DNA of 64,000 nt, taken from Aplectana chamaeleonis. Its lineage: Eukaryota; Nematoda; Chromadorea; Rhabditida; Cosmocercidae. The position numbers and the translations under genes are program-made. The notes beneath the pieces are model-generated. The model saw only the letters and a program-made list of their open reading frames with translations. It did no database searches and was not told the DNA's origin. The stretch covers positions 1,538,501-1,602,500 of the forward strand of contig JAPDOI010000040.1 of assembly GCA_029168955.1 (NCBI GenBank), read 5' to 3'. Positions 32,178-44,384 of the stretch are shown here, piece by piece (the first letter of the stretch is position 1; the number at the start of each line of letters is the position of its first letter).

Positions 32178-35135
32178 AAAAACCAGTTTGAATACTTTGA
32201 TAACTTGATGATCCATCTTCACTGCGCGTCGCCGCCGTGTGGACCACATCTCAACCAGCTCGACCGATCCCGGGCAAGGGACATCCTGTGATGGTGATTT
32301 TTAGGAAGCCCTCGCTCGGTGCAGATTATCTTGACTCTGCCTGGAAATACAGAGTTCCATCTTGTGGGAGGACGGCCTAGAGGCCGGCGGCAATCACGTT
32401 GTAACCAGACTGTTGTACGGAGGCTCCATCGGTCATCCATGCGGCGCAACTTGTGTCCTGCCCATCGGTGTTTGGACTGGGCCATGAACAGAAGAGGGTT
32501 CATTAACTGCGACTGCTTTCGAAGATCAGCACTGCGTAGGCCACCAGCTCGCTGGGCACGACCATTAGTCTTCAGTAGTCTGCGTTCCAAGGCCCTGTGA
32601 GCTGTCCTTAAGGCCTTTGTGGTCGCCTTCGTTTCCGCCCATGTCTCGGTTCCATAGCACAACGCAGGTAGCACCGTGGTGTCAAACAAACGTGCTCGTG
32701 TCTTCACATCCCGCAATTTGTCTGTCACTTCCACTATCGATCCAAGTGCAGACCAGGCAGCTCTTCGTCTCCGTCCGATCTCCGTAGACAAGTCGTTTTG
32801 CATGTTCACCTCTCTTCCGAGATAGACGTAGCTGTTCGTATTGGGCAGGGGAATGCCAGGGAGACGAATGGGGCTGTCGTCGCACCACTGGTTGCGCATC
32901 ACTTGGGTTTTCCTCAGATTCATTGTAAGGCCGATCGCTTTTCCTGCAGCGTCCAGTTCGTTAAGCATTCCTTCGACTTCTGCGGGAGACGAACCCAGCA
33001 GCACAATGTCGTCAGCGAAGCGCAAGTTGGATAGTCTGCACCAGTCTATGAGGATACCTTCGCTGTCCCAGTCGATGTGGCGCATCACGTCTTGTAACGC
33101 GGTCGTGAACAGCTTCGGCGAGATGGTATCTCCCTGTCTGACACCCTTTCCAACCGACACCTTCAGTTTCCTCTCAAATAGTTGAATAATGGTGTTGCTT
33201 CTATTGTTGCACTCTTCCAATATTCTGATGTACTGGGCGTCAACACCAGCGTGGATGAGAGCGTTAAGAACAGCCGGGACTTCAACCGAATCGAATGCCT
33301 TGGTATAGTCCACGAGACGAGCGCTAGAGGTAGATGGTAATCCCTTGTCCGTTCAATGACTTGCGATAGCGCCTGAATGTGATCAAGACAGCAGTAACCC
33401 TTACGGAAGCCTGCCTGTTCTCTGGGCTGGAAGTCGTCCAGAGCCTTCTCTATCCTGTTCAGCAGAATCTTCGTAAAGACCTTGTACGGCACTGAGAGTA
33501 GAGCGATTGGCCTGTAGTTGTTGATGTCATCCCGATCACCCTTTTTGAATAGGAGTATCGTTCTTGACGATTTCCACTGCGCGGGAACGAATCCTTGCGC
33601 GAGGTATCTGGAGAAGTGTTCCGCCAGAACTTTCCATAAAGGTGAACCACCCGCTCTGAGGGACTCGGTGGTAATGCCATCTGGTCCAGTAGCTGTGTTT
33701 TTCTTCATCCCTTTCACAGCAAAGGCAACTTCACTCTCAAGGATTGGAGGCAGGTCATCTGCTATTGCAGGTAGTGGGCTACGCGGCACGGACAGTGTTG
33801 AATTAAAGAGAGTGCTGTAGAAATCCACCACAATTTTTTCCATGCCAGCGCGGGACGTGCAAATGCAACCCGAGGAGTCCCGAAGGGCTGACACTTGTTC
33901 TCTGCGATCTGACAGCTCACTCCGACAAACCTGATGCTTTTCCTCTGGTTCACGGTGTCCAACAACTTCCGCGCTCGGTATTGCTTCAAATCGCTCGACA
34001 CCTCCGCTCTGCAAACTTTGCTGATCGTAACACGTTCCAAGTGACTAGTATTCGGATCGAAATGTACCAGGCGGCGTTCTTCCTGCAACAGTTCAGTCTC
34101 CTTGTGCAACCTCTCAATCGGTTCCGCTGCTCCAACCAATGAATTTTTTTCGGCGTCCTTTATCTTGCGACACAGATCCTCGTAATCGTCTGTAGGATCA
34201 TCAATGACATTGCATTGCGTATCGGCTACATTGCGCTGCATTACTTCTGAATCCACAGTTCAGACTTTGTTGCAAAATCTCTGACTGAGATGTTTCCTCA
34301 TAATTTCCTTGTGCAGTCTAAGCTTCGCGCGAAGCTTTCTGTGGTCGGAGCCTGTCACAAATTATGGAACAGTGCCGACGTCTAGGAGGGCCCATCGCCG
34401 GTTAACGAGAATATGGTCAATCTCATTGGTCGTCGTTCCGTTCGGTGACTTCCAGGTCCATCTTCGACTTTCGGGCTTCTTGTAAAACGAATTACCGTGG
34501 AACATACGTGCCCTACACAAGAAGTCTGCCAGGCGAGAACCGTTATCGTTTCTGATGTTGCCTCCATACGATCCGATTCTTCCTTCTCCATCTACTGCTC
34601 TTCCGAGGACAGCGTTGAAATCGCCCAGACAAATCTTGTAAAAGCCTCTTTCTTTAGCTACTACATCCTCGAGTTGTCCGTAGAACTCACCGAGCTCATC
34701 ATCCGCAGCAGCTGATGTTGGTGCATATGCGTTGATGATAGAGATTGCTGGGTGTCCTTTGGGCTTGAGTCGTAAAACGGCCAGGCGGGGGAACTAGATA
34801 AAGTGCAGATCCAGAGTGCGCGCTATGGTGTTGTTGAGTAAGAAGCTAACGCCGCCAACCTTCCGTCCCTCCACTTTTTTTACGAGAATAAACAATCTTT
34901 AAATTTTCAACTTCTGCATGGACTCCTTGTTCGTCTCTGTCTCTTGTACTGCTATTACATCGTAAAGTGTTCGATACGTAGTTCGCAGAAAGACGTTCTG
35001 ATTGTCTACAGTTGAAAGAATTCGGGCGTTGATAGAGCAAAATCGTACACAGTCGTGCGGCCAGTGTCTGTCCGGTCCAGTTTGTCCGCTTCCATAAAAC
35101 GTTCTGCGTACTCCGAGATTCGATTTCTCCAACGG
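32178..35135 (-). pseudogene. RTE-clade LINE ORF2, copy 2
   Basis: Endonuclease domain first: FLRTTYRTLYDVIAVQETET near 35000, IISIINAYAPTS-like sequence at about 34745, CLGDFNAVLGR at 34640, RWTWKSPNGTT at 34450, IDHILVNRRW at 34400 and GSDHRKLRA near 34345. The linker follows, then NYRPIALLSVPYKVFTKIL (33520-33460), REQAGFRKGYC, a frameshift near 33320, DYTKAFDSVE, GVRQGDTISPKLF, FADDIVLLGSS (about 33020), YVYLGREV and the C-terminal HRWAGHKLRRMDDRW and GRPPTRW motifs, ending at a stop at 32219. At least three frame breaks make it inactive. Short 3' sequence with gatggatcatcaag follows the stop. Confidence 0.9.
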
Positions 35136-36100
35136 ATGCCATACCTTCGGCTGGGCGCGTTGTGCGGAGAACTGGGGCAGCTGATTGGATGTTGATGCGT
35201 AAAAGCAGTCGTCTCCTAGTTCTCGTCCTTAGCCGGGCAAGGTCGTGGGATGAGCCCATGAACGCTTCAGCGCTGGCTTGACGCTGACATTCTAGGGGGA
35301 GACAGTTCGGATCTGTTCGTCGTTCACACCAAGGCTTGCCAGGCAACCCTACAGGGTCTGTGAACGCTTCCACCGTACACCAACGAGGAGGTAGATACCT
35401 GTACAGTACCAGTTTGAATACATCGTTAAATTGGTTTGCGCTAAAATGGTTTTCGAAGTTTTTCGGCAATCGTAGGTCTGGTCACTGTCATTCTTGAAGT
35501 TTTCGTGCTTGAGGAGCTCGTGCCATGAATGTTTTCCATGTTGTTAGCCGTTCGCATCAACATTCAATGAAAAAGTGCTAGATGGTCGACCCAGAAATGC
35601 TAGATGATCGACCCCACAGCAGTTTTCAGGTGGCCATTACTTTCAAGGTGCGAATTTTCAGAGCCCCAAGTTTCGTGGTTGATGTCAGCTAGCCCGAATG
35701 GTTTCATTGTACACAAAAAATAAGGAATGAATTCCAGCGCGCACGATGCCTTTAAAGGAATAACTACTAAGGACGTTTGAAACTGTTGATTGGGGTGGGG
35801 GTGAAGTACCATCTCGTGCAAGCTTCAATCAACGTTCTCAATATTGCTACGACGCCGAGGTTTACCGAGGGTCGTAGATGACAGATTTCCAATCGGTGGG
35901 TGCAGACCTGCCTCTCAAGGTTTGTGTGGAGTGCCTCCGTCCAGATTACAGGGTACATGAGGAATGTCTCTCATCAACCTGATGTCGGAGGTCTTAATTT
36001 TTGGTCTTTGTTTAGCATTATAAGGACAGGGTATTGTAGAAAGCAGCGGTATTTGGCAAATTAATTTTGACCAATCAATGAGAAAAATGAACATGTACTT
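35136..36100. other. no supported feature; small shared block
   Basis: 35755-35880 shares gttgattggg with 16490 and a gacgccgaggtttaccga block resembling 50665-50690. The 35.1-35.5 kb frame probably continues the LINE leader. Confidence 0.4.
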
Positions 36101-36119
36101 CATTGAAAGAGCCGCCCAT

Positions 36120-36370
36120 GGGCTATGATTCCCTCACTCTTGCTCCTTTAACCACAGTCTTGCCCTGGGGACTGCCGGCTGCATGGAAAACTGCTATTGC
36201 AACTCCTTTTCTTGAAAAAGCGCTAGCCGTTCAGGTTTCGAACTATCGTCACATAGGCCTGGCCTCCTCGATATGCAAAATTTTGGAGATCATAATAAGA
36301 TATTGTATTCTTGCTCACCTCACATCGAACAGCCTTGTTGACCCTGCGCTGTGCGGTTTTCGGGTGTGGT
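36120..36370 (+). pseudogene. fragment of a CR1/Jockey-type reverse transcriptase
   Basis: LPAAWKTAIATPFLEKAL, then VSNYRHIGLASSICKILE, IIRYCILAHLTSNSL and ALCGF match the finger region just before the FDF motif of CR1 or Jockey-group enzymes. No palm domain follows, so it is an internal scrap. Confidence 0.6.
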
Positions 36371-36387
36371 CACTATCTTCTGTTTAG

Positions 36388-36925
36388 CATGATGGACTCG
36401 AAGAAAATGTGCAGAGGCGGCACACCAGGCACGCCTTTGTCAAAGTGTTTTTTACGCGGGAAGTGTCAGATTATATGGCCAGGCCTGAAATGTTTGGTAT
36501 TGGAACTCTGAAAAAAAGACTGCGATATTTCAGGACTGAGTTTGATTTGCATCTAGATATGCTATAAAATCGTGAGCGGTTTCTGCGACACTCCTTTTGC
36601 AAGTGTTTATGCATTCACTCGTCACGCTGCTCGCTCTCGACAACAGTTTTCAGCTTGAACGTGGGAAAAACACGTTCTCACAACTTACAGTGTACATACC
36701 GAACATTTTTTTTTTCAAAAGCGTTCCGCAATGCCATAACATGCTTCAACGTGAATCGATTTCAACTTGGGAGTTATTTTTCAATTGCTTCCAACGAGTC
36801 CTACAGAGTGTGTAGTATTATAGAATAATAGATTCAGTCCAGAAATTGATAGAAAATTGCATATTTTCACGTCAAAATCCCTCAGTATGAACAGATCAAC
36901 AGATCCCTCACGAGAACAGGATTCT
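36388..36925. other. no supported feature
   Basis: Short frames only. Confidence 0.4.
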
Positions 36926-37135
36926 ATTACTCAGACAAACCATCGCTCGGAGCGACACCGGCTCCTCCCAATTATGGCGTCATCGCCCGGACAGCGGCCG
37001 AGGGCGTACTGGCACCGCGGCCCCTGTCCGGTGCCAGTTCGCCCCTCGGCTGCTGTCCGGTCGCTCTCGGGGCGACAGCGGTGCCAACTCCAGAGATAGA
37101 TAGGCGCAGAATTGGTTGTTCTCTGAGTGATGAAC

Positions 37136-37470
37136 TGTGGCACCTCAGTGGCATTGGGCCGGACGCCGGATAAAGTGTGCGGGACCCCACTGGCAGTGCG
37201 CCGGACGCCGGATAAAGTGTGCGGGACCTCACTGACAGTGCGCCGGACGCCGGATAAAGTGTGCGGGACCTCACTGACAGTGCGCCGGACGCCGGACAAA
37301 GTATACGGGACCCGATTGACGGTGAACTGGACGCCGGATAAAGTGTTCGGGAGACGCCGTAGACGCCGTAAAACGTATGCGGGACCCAAGAGGGAGTGCG
37401 TCAGACCCCATAAAAAATGTGCGGGACCTAAATGGGAATACATCAGACGCCGTGAAAAAGTGTGCAGGAT
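37136..37470. repeat. about 40-bp minisatellite in E2
   Basis: Units such as gtgcgggacctcactgacag followed by tgcgccggacgccggataaa, about eight copies, the right ones degenerate. On the minus strand it resembles the 42-bp unit at 52.1-54.3 kb (ggcgcact then ggtcccgcac). Confidence 0.8.
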
Positions 37471-37756
37471 GTCATGAAGTGTTTGCGGGCCAAGCCGTGC
37501 CGTCACGGCGCCCCTCGCACAAGCGGTTTCCGTTTTTTTCTTGTCTTTTCGCTTTCTGTGACTACTCATGCAGGCATATCGGATCACCTGGCGAATTTCT
37601 GTCTTCTTTCGCCTTCTCGAATATGGCCACTGCGATTTCCCCGAGCTTACGTCCGCTATCCATCGAGACCCATCATCCGAGTTGAAGAGTGCGTGGTTCA
37701 GTGGCAGACATGAAAAAACATGGTAAAGCGAAATATCACGTCCTAATGTATTTATC

Positions 37757-38045
37757 ACATGCACAGCCGGTATAAAAGGTGCCTCATCTCACTCGAGTCC
37801 TCACTCGGCATTCTGATGCCGGCCCCGGAAGGTGACTTGGAGTCCCTCTCCGGAGGCCAGCATATTTTTGGACGCTGGGGGGATACGGGATCCTTACAGC
37901 TGGGGGCGGTTTTTGCCGCGCTCCGCAGAGAGGGTGGTTCTTCTCCGCAGACCTCGGCGAAGCTTACGCCCTTGTTGCGGACCGAGGCGGGGATTTCTCT
38001 GCCGTGGACCGCGACATTCACGCACCTTTCGAGAAGAGGCGGATA
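37757..38045 (+). ncRNA. family S member 2 (putative structured RNA)
   Basis: TATAAAAG at 37771-37778, hairpin 1 (GGCAT at 37807, ATGCC at 37816), hairpin 2 position at 37831-37846 with one broken pair (gtgac/gtccc), and cttgttgcgg at 37971. It keeps the same order and similar spacing as member 3 over about 280 bp. A plus frame at 37759-38049 overlaps it, but stops and frameshifts differ in the other copies. Confidence 0.42.
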
Positions 38046-38499
38046 TTAAGAAAAACTAGGGGAAATTTCGGAAATCGCCCGGACATGGACCGCAGTGTCA
38101 GTTGTGTACGAAGATCGCTCCGAGCGGGACCGCGGTCGCCCGGAGAGCGGCTGCTGTGGCCCTAGTAGAAAGCTAATTTTTGCTCGGGCCGGAGAGACAG
38201 CGTCGCCCGAGTTGCTCTCCGGTCCCGCTCCGAGCGATGATTTGCCTGGGTATGTGTGGTTTTGTGGTGGATGGGAAAACCAGAAGGAAATATACATTTT
38301 TCGTCAGAATACCGGAGTCAAAAAGACTTTTTTAATATACCATTGTAATCGCTTGACTGAGAAGATATGAAAATTTCCTTGAAAATTCAATTAGTCAATT
38401 CTGAACTGAGTCACTGCGATGAGGCCCTTTATGCGCCTAAAAAACACCGCAAAACGCCGTTTTTGCAAAACATTGTATCTTAGAGGTGAAGTGACCCGT

Positions 38500-38678
38500 G
38501 ATCAGTGTTATTCCCCAATATACATTCCATCCAACTCGGAGTCGGTTTCGGAGATCCGGGCCGAATAATCCGATCGGATATTTATCCCAGATCCGAGCCG
38601 ACATCAAAATGGCGATTTCGGATTGACCCGAAATCCGGTCACACGAAAAACAAAATATATAATCCGAAAAACGAATAC
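38500..38678. repeat. low-complexity cryptic repeat (ccgaa motif)
   Basis: Degenerate tccgatc and ccgaaa words directly downstream of the 3' end of RTE copy 3. Confidence 0.45.
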
Positions 38679-41640
38679 TTGACTTACTTGACTTAATCGG
38701 TTGGCTTTCGCCTGACGCGGTCATTCCGCATCTTCACCGAGGTGTGCCGTCCTAAAGTCAGCCGTGTCCATTTTTCATGGTCTTCGGCTACAATTTGAAT
38801 ACATTCCATCCAGCTGTCACTAATCCATTTCCTGCGAAACAGAACATCGCGCCTGAACTGTCTTTCGATGCCGAGTGACTTCAAATTCTCTTTAACCACA
38901 TCCGTCCGGAACTTTCGCCTACGTCCAGATGGCCGTTTCCAGATAGGATTTGGAAGCATTCTTAGAGCGTGTTGTTCAAGACGAGCCGGCGTACTTCTCA
39001 GTATATACCCGAGCAGTCGAAGTCGACTTTCCATTGTTGCTTGAGATGGCGTTGGGAGATGCTGGCACCTTCCTCGTGTCAAGCGTTGATGCACCGCGTA
39101 GATTTCCTTGTAAAGATCTTCGTTATAGGATACACGCGGCCAGAAATATGCAAGCAAACGCCTAAAAAGCTTCCTCTCCAGTTGCAATCTCAACTCTTTC
39201 CATCTGCGTCTTCGGTGCCGCCTCCACGTCTCCGATCCGTACACTCATGATAGGGCGAATATGGATAGGTAGACGCGCAAACTTGACTTCCTTCGCGATG
39301 GTGGTAGATCACAAACACTTGGTTAGAGAATTAAACGTGCAGAAGTAGCTTTCGCACATCGCTGTTTCGGAATATCCGCTGCATGACTTTACTCTTCGTT
39401 CTTCAGCAAACAGCCCAAATAACAGAAATCGTCCACCAGTTCGATACGTTGTCCGCCCCCACAAATTCCCGTTGAAGGCCTCTGAGAGACCCACATCTCC
39501 TTGTATTTGTCGGGATGAAGACGAAGTCCATAGGCTGCGGCATACTTCGAAACGAGTATAACAATCCTTTGCAGTTTTGCGTTGTTTTCAGCGAATAACA
39601 CGATGTCGTCGGCGTACTCCAGGTCGACAAGGGAGCGTCCTGCTGGTGTTAGGATCACATCCGCAGGAAACTGTTCTGCAACTCCACGTATGATGTCATC
39701 AACGGTGAAGTTGAATAGAAAAGGTCCTGCTACAGCTCCTTGCCTTACTCCTGTTTTCACCTCGAAAGCTGATGTAAATCCTTCAGTTGCACGAACTGCT
39801 GCTGTTGTTCCTTTGTTCGTCCTCCATTAACCGAACAAATTTTTCCGGGCCTCCATCTGCTCGCAGAACGTTGAGCAATCGATCACGATGAGGAGAGTTG
39901 AACAGAAAAGAAGCACGCTGTACTGGCTTCGAATACCGCTGCTACGATTTAATCACTTTTCTCACGTTGAACACTTGGTCGATGGTCGATCTTCCAGGTC
40001 GAGAACCAGCTTGCTCATCTCTGGTCGTTCCTTCACGATGTTTGATAAGTCGCTCGAGAATGATACGTTCTAAAACCTTGTACATGACACGAAGTAGAGA
40101 GAATCATCTGTAGTTATTATGATACAAGACGGATAGCTTCTTCTGAAGAGGTACGATGTCCGCTTGTCTCCACGTATCGAGTATTCTTTCGCTCATCCAT
40201 ATGGCACGGATGGTGTCGGTAATTTTACGAATCCCAGACGGATGAAGAGCTTTCAGCATTTCAGCAGTGATTTTCCATCTCCACCTGCCTTTCCATTCTT
40301 CATTTTCCGGACACAATCCAAAACTTCAGACTCAGTCGGCGGTTTCTCACTGGCATCGTAATGTGCTCTCTGAACATGCTGAAGCTCAGGTACTCATGGC
40401 GCTGGACGATTCAGTAGTAAACTGAATTAATCCTTGCATATTGGCAGCTTCGCATCACCAACTGCAACTCCATTGGTAGTGTTGAGAACAGCAGAACATC
40501 TCTTCATCTTCCCGCTATACTGTCGCAGCAACGTGTAGGCTTTCCCCGTATTCTTCTCCTCCCAAGCATTCTCGAACTCCATAGTGTCTGTACATGTCCA
40601 CTCTCGCTTGCGGTCATTTTAAAGCTGCCGACGCAACTTCCTACTCAGATGCCTCTCCTCCACGAAGTTTCCTGCAGTTCGGAGAGCACATACCTTGTTG
40701 TAAGTAGACGTCGTTTCCTCTGAGACGTAGGCGAACTTCTTCTTAGGCTATATAACCAGGGGGCCTCTTTCAAAGCGTCCTGGATGCGCTTCACGAAACA
40801 ATCCGGGTCGCAAAGTTTCTTCTTTGTCCGTACCCCGATGTGAATAGAAACGCGTTGTCGAAAATTCCTTCTGCATTCCTCACCTCTGAGACTTGTCATG
40901 CCAATCCTCTGGAGAGGCTTAGCCCCTCGCGTCCTCTTATGAATCCTCGCAGTGTAGTTCAACAGAACAGGACGGTGATCCGAATCGAATGCGCCATCCC
41001 ACACAGCTCTAGATCTCCGAATGTCCTTTACTGGAATATTACTCGTCAGGACATAGTCAAGCTGTAGTTTCAAAGTTGTCATCTTCCGCTTCCCGCTGCT
41101 CTTCTTCTGGAGATAGCTGGGTTGGTCCCTGCCACGTAAGCTGATGGCGGCGATGATTCCTCTTGAATGTCGATGCAATAATCAGACCACTGCGTTCACA
41201 CAAGTCGACAAGGCGGTAGCCATTGTCCGATGTTTGCTCCACCGGGAAGAACCATTTACCGAGTACTTCGGATTCCTGATCAAGTCCCATCTTCGCATTT
41301 GCGTCAATCCCCACGACAACAGCATGTTGACAAGGTATCCTGGCCAGCAACTTATTGAGTTCCTCATAAAACGCATCCTTCGAATTGTCTTCGGCGGTTT
41401 CATTGAGCGCATGAGCGCCCAATATCCACAGATTGAGTTTTCTGTGATCCCGCAGTCGTACGAATGCATTCCGACACGACGTTGAGCCGATTTCCTTGAC
41501 CATACCATTGAAATCCTTCCTTACAGCTATTGCACAGCCTCCTTTGTCTCCTATCATCAGCGCTACCGCAGTAGATGCTGTGGCCAAAGACTCCATGAAA
41601 TCTTTAGGTACGGATCCTAAGGTGTCGTGGACTTAGTGTA
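38679..41640 (-). pseudogene. RTE-clade LINE ORF2, copy 3
   Basis: Endonuclease: GDKGGCAIAVRKDFNGMV (about 41540), ILGAHALNETA, VVVGIDANAKMG (41310), LTWQGPTQL (41110), LQLDYVLTSNIPV (41070) and SDHRPVLL (40970). Reverse transcriptase: KITAEMLKALHPSGI (40270), a broken finger and palm start, GVRQGAVAGPFLFNF (39750), LEYADDIVLFAENN (39620) and DFCYLGCLLKNEE. The C-terminal frame is MYGSETWRR to a stop at 38693, including RRRKFRTDVVKENLKSLGIE. Frames change at least four times. The stop is followed by taagtcaagtaagtcaagta, a short simple-repeat tail. Judged from memory, sequences of this type are widespread in hookworm genomes. Confidence 0.9.
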
Positions 41641-41799
41641 CCGGACGGCACCACCTTTGTGCAATGTATGGGATACTTTGGCGATATAGTTGTGCACGCT
41701 ATATCGCGCGAGCGTTCCCTGTGTACACTCAAACGTCTGCTGGGTTCAGTAGAAGCAGGGACACCGACGAGCAGTTACCGACAGACTTCCAAACACACC

Positions 41800-41885
41800 C
41801 CCACGAATAACGAATAAATAAAAATAAAATATAATAACCGAAATACGGTCCGAAATATCCGATATCGGGAAAACCGAAAGCCTTT
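41800..41885. repeat. low-complexity cryptic repeat (ccgaaata motif)
   Basis: Short, made of aaccgaaa and ccgatatcgg words, just upstream of RTE copy 3. Confidence 0.4.
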
Positions 41886-41899
41886 GTAAATGAGTACGG

Positions 41900-42140
41900 T
41901 TTAGGTCCGGGGTAGCAGTCTAAAGTACCTACTTCATAGCCCCCGGCAAGGGCTTTTTTGAAAGAATAGTGAGGTGTGCGGGAACGACAAGATCGACGAT
42001 TCCCTCACACTTTATTGTATGCACCTAGGTGTGAGGGAATCGTCGATTTTGTCGTTCCCTCACCTCTAGCAATTTTTTCGAAAAAGCCCTTCCCTGAGTC
42101 TGTGAAGTACCTTGGACTACTACCCCGTACCTAAGCCTTA
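41900..42140. mobile_element. foldback element with about 100-nt arms
   Basis: aagggcttttttgaaa, aacgacaagatcgacgattc and gtgaggg words on the left are complementary to the right side in order. The centre is near 42020 (ttgtatgcaccta). Target duplication unclear. Confidence 0.65.
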
Positions 42141-42215
42141 CCCTATCACACTTTCAAAGTTTCAAGGGTAAATCTCGTTTACGAAGAAAGTTATAACAAT
42201 TTTAATAGGGAGAAA

Positions 42216-42485
42216 CTTCTTCAAAAAAAATTTTTTTTGGCACCAAAAAAGTAGGTCCGAAAATGTTGCAAATGTCCTAAAAATCATTTCTGAATAGGTG
42301 TGAAATTAACTTTTTTTTTGACCTCCACCACCACCAGACTCGGACCACCTGAGAAAAAAATTGTTTTGGTATCCAAAAAAGTAGGTCCCAAAATGTTGCA
42401 AATGTTCTAGAAATCATTTCTGTATAGGTGGGAAATTTACTTTTTTTAATCTCCACCACCTCTAGACTCGGACCACCTAAAAAAA
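42216..42485. repeat. tandem duplication, two units of about 130 bp
   Basis: Both units hold ccaaaaaagtaggtcc, atgttgcaaatgt, aaatcatttctg and gactcggaccacct. Confidence 0.75.
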
Positions 42486-42489
42486 GTAA

Positions 42490-43910
42490 ACGGCAATCGG
42501 CTATTGACAAACGGCAAAATAAAAAAAAATCTTGTACAAAAACGATACAAATGTTCTAAAAGTAGCAGTAAAAATACTTCTTCATTCCGTCTTTCAATAG
42601 CCATATAAGAAATGGTTTTTCAGTGGTGTACGCTCGACTGTCCTAGAACCTCGGCGTTTTTGTTCTACATAGTTCAATAACAGCACAAGGTTTTTCTATA
42701 ATACCACAAGAAGTTTAACCTCTTACGTTGGATAGTAATTTTTCGAGGTTCTCTAATGTCAACCTTTTTTGGAATATGTAGTAGTCATTCAATTGCTTGT
42801 TTTAAATTCATCGCACAAATTTTAGAGCATTGCGCAATCCGAATTAAGAAAGTGAGCACTCGAAATTCGTTCGAAAAAAGGAAGAGGTCAATGTGTCCTC
42901 ACTTCAGGTGATTATTTTCTAACGAACGTGGAAGCCATGCCGCTTCTCTGGCAGAAATTGCCGCTGCGGCTCTGCGACAAAGCCGTACCGGCTCCTACAT
43001 GCACCACAGCGGCTCCGCTGCGACACCGCGGTTGGTGGCTGCGCCTTTACAAAAATACGGCCAACTGAGGGAACTCATATGAAATTGATTATGAGCCATA
43101 CTACAACTGGGTGGGGCCTACGTGAAAAAATGCGCACTTACGGTTGTTAGGTCCTCTGTCTGATAGGGACAGAGGGTAGTATTCCTGTTACTGCGGGCAA
43201 GAAGATACGGAACGTGGGTAATCAAACTTGGATGATTGAACCAGCGACACCACACAGGACAGTGCATCGTAGTCGGCGCGGGTTCGCTGATGCATCCTCG
43301 CGAAGCCGGTGCGGTTCTAACAAGGAACCGCTGTGGTACTATGGAGCCAATGCCGTGGCGTTGCCGAGGCTCAAGACACTGCAACAGAATCGTATCGACA
43401 CATTTATGATCGCGGAGCCGCTGCTGTACCACTGCGGAGCTATCGCGGTACAGTTGAGGGTCGCGTTACTTTCCCTGCTCTGCCGCGGCAAAAGCTCTCA
43501 GAGTTTGCGGCGCACTCGTTGGCGTGCCTCACGGTGTGTTTACTATTTGACCAGAATTTAGATAAAAGATAATAACGTGGAGAAGTACAACTAAAACGCA
43601 CGTTTTCGAAAAGTCTTGGAAACGTTCCTAAGAAGCTGCTCCATCTTCGGCATCTCTCGCCCTCCGACCTTTTAAATTTCTTCTGAACTGCGCGCTAACA
43701 TTTCAAATAAATGGAATTCTGTAGTTTTTCAAGCTCTCCAAAAATACGACTTCTGAAAACCGCGGTTGTCGCGACCCACCTCCTTCCCAAACTGTACGTC
43801 ACTTCTTATTCCAAACTGATCACCATCGACGCTGTCAATTGAGTTTATATCAGTCAAGCAGCAAATTTAATCAAAACGAATGTTCCCCACGACGTGTACA
43901 CCCTCGCCAC
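42490..43910. other. no supported gene; GC-rich tract
   Basis: 42950-43530 is rich in gcggctccgctg and gcggagccgctg words that can pair at long range, suggesting a decayed inverted-repeat element. Frames there conflict between strands. Confidence 0.4.
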
Positions 43911-43914
43911 CCTT

Positions 43915-44052
43915 TCAACTCAGAACTCTAACTTCCAACTTGGTAGCATGTTTTTCAGCGTAATTGTGAGCATAATAGAAGATGGCGACGGGCATAAGCC
44001 CACAAACTGCCAGTGAAGTCCAACATTCTCCACACGACGCTGTGAAAAATAT
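43915..44052 (-). CDS. candidate terminal exon with a hydrophobic segment
   Basis: An acceptor tttctttcag ends at 44053, then 46 codons to a stop at 43915. The frame reads IFFTASCGECWTSLAVCGLM then PVAIFYYAHNYAEKHATKL. The hydrophobic run followed by a basic tail looks like a C-terminal or re-entrant membrane segment, and the codons look unlike the surrounding repeats. It recalls the first membrane segment of VMA21-like assembly factors (FFTA, PVAIFYY), but that is only a guess. No upstream exon was identified. Confidence 0.3.
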   Translation of the reverse strand: MFFTASCGECWTSLAVCGLMPVAIFYYAHNYAEKHATKLEVRVLS

Positions 44053-44384
44053 CTGAAAGAAATTTAGCTGCGAACCCTTTGTGCGCTCTCCCGAAAATGT
44101 TTAGGGTGTTCATTCTTGTCCCGATGAACCCTACATTAATTGATCAAGCCTCAGCAAAGAGGAGGTGGGGAATTCGGTACCCTTCCAGACAAAAGGACCC
44201 TCACGAACATGACGCTACCATACTAGCCATTGCTTTGACGTGTCCGCACAGTAGCTTGCATCAACTGGCTTGAAGTTTTAGCCTGTGTCTCTACTTTCGT
44301 GCCGGTCGCTGAAAGGCTTATCGGGTTTCCATGCGCATCCTAATCGCGGCGCTTGTTATCTATTGCGCGCTTTTTGCCGAATTT

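Larger units (their letters stand above)
36928..38248. mobile_element. DNA element E2
   Basis: Left end ctcagacaaaccatcgctcg; right end cgagcgatgatttgcctggg, approximately complementary. It shares subterminal blocks with E1. The cargo differs: a 40-bp minisatellite (37136-37470) and family S member 2. No transposase frame is recognised. Confidence 0.65.

Noticed and set aside
34846..35469. 207-residue minus frame as a host gene
   Set aside because: It overlaps the readable endonuclease start of RTE copy 2 in another frame; probably LINE leader plus shadow frame.
36931..37764. 277-residue minus-strand frame
   Set aside because: Mostly the 40-bp minisatellite of E2 translated; repeated LSGVRRTVSEVPHT units only.
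37759..38049. Conserved protein shared with 8867-9073
   Set aside because: Similarity is at nucleotide level; the frame is broken in the other copies and the pattern fits hairpin conservation better.
43118..43572. Overlapping frames in the GC-rich tract
   Set aside because: Frames on both strands conflict and the sequence has repeated complementary gcggctccg words.
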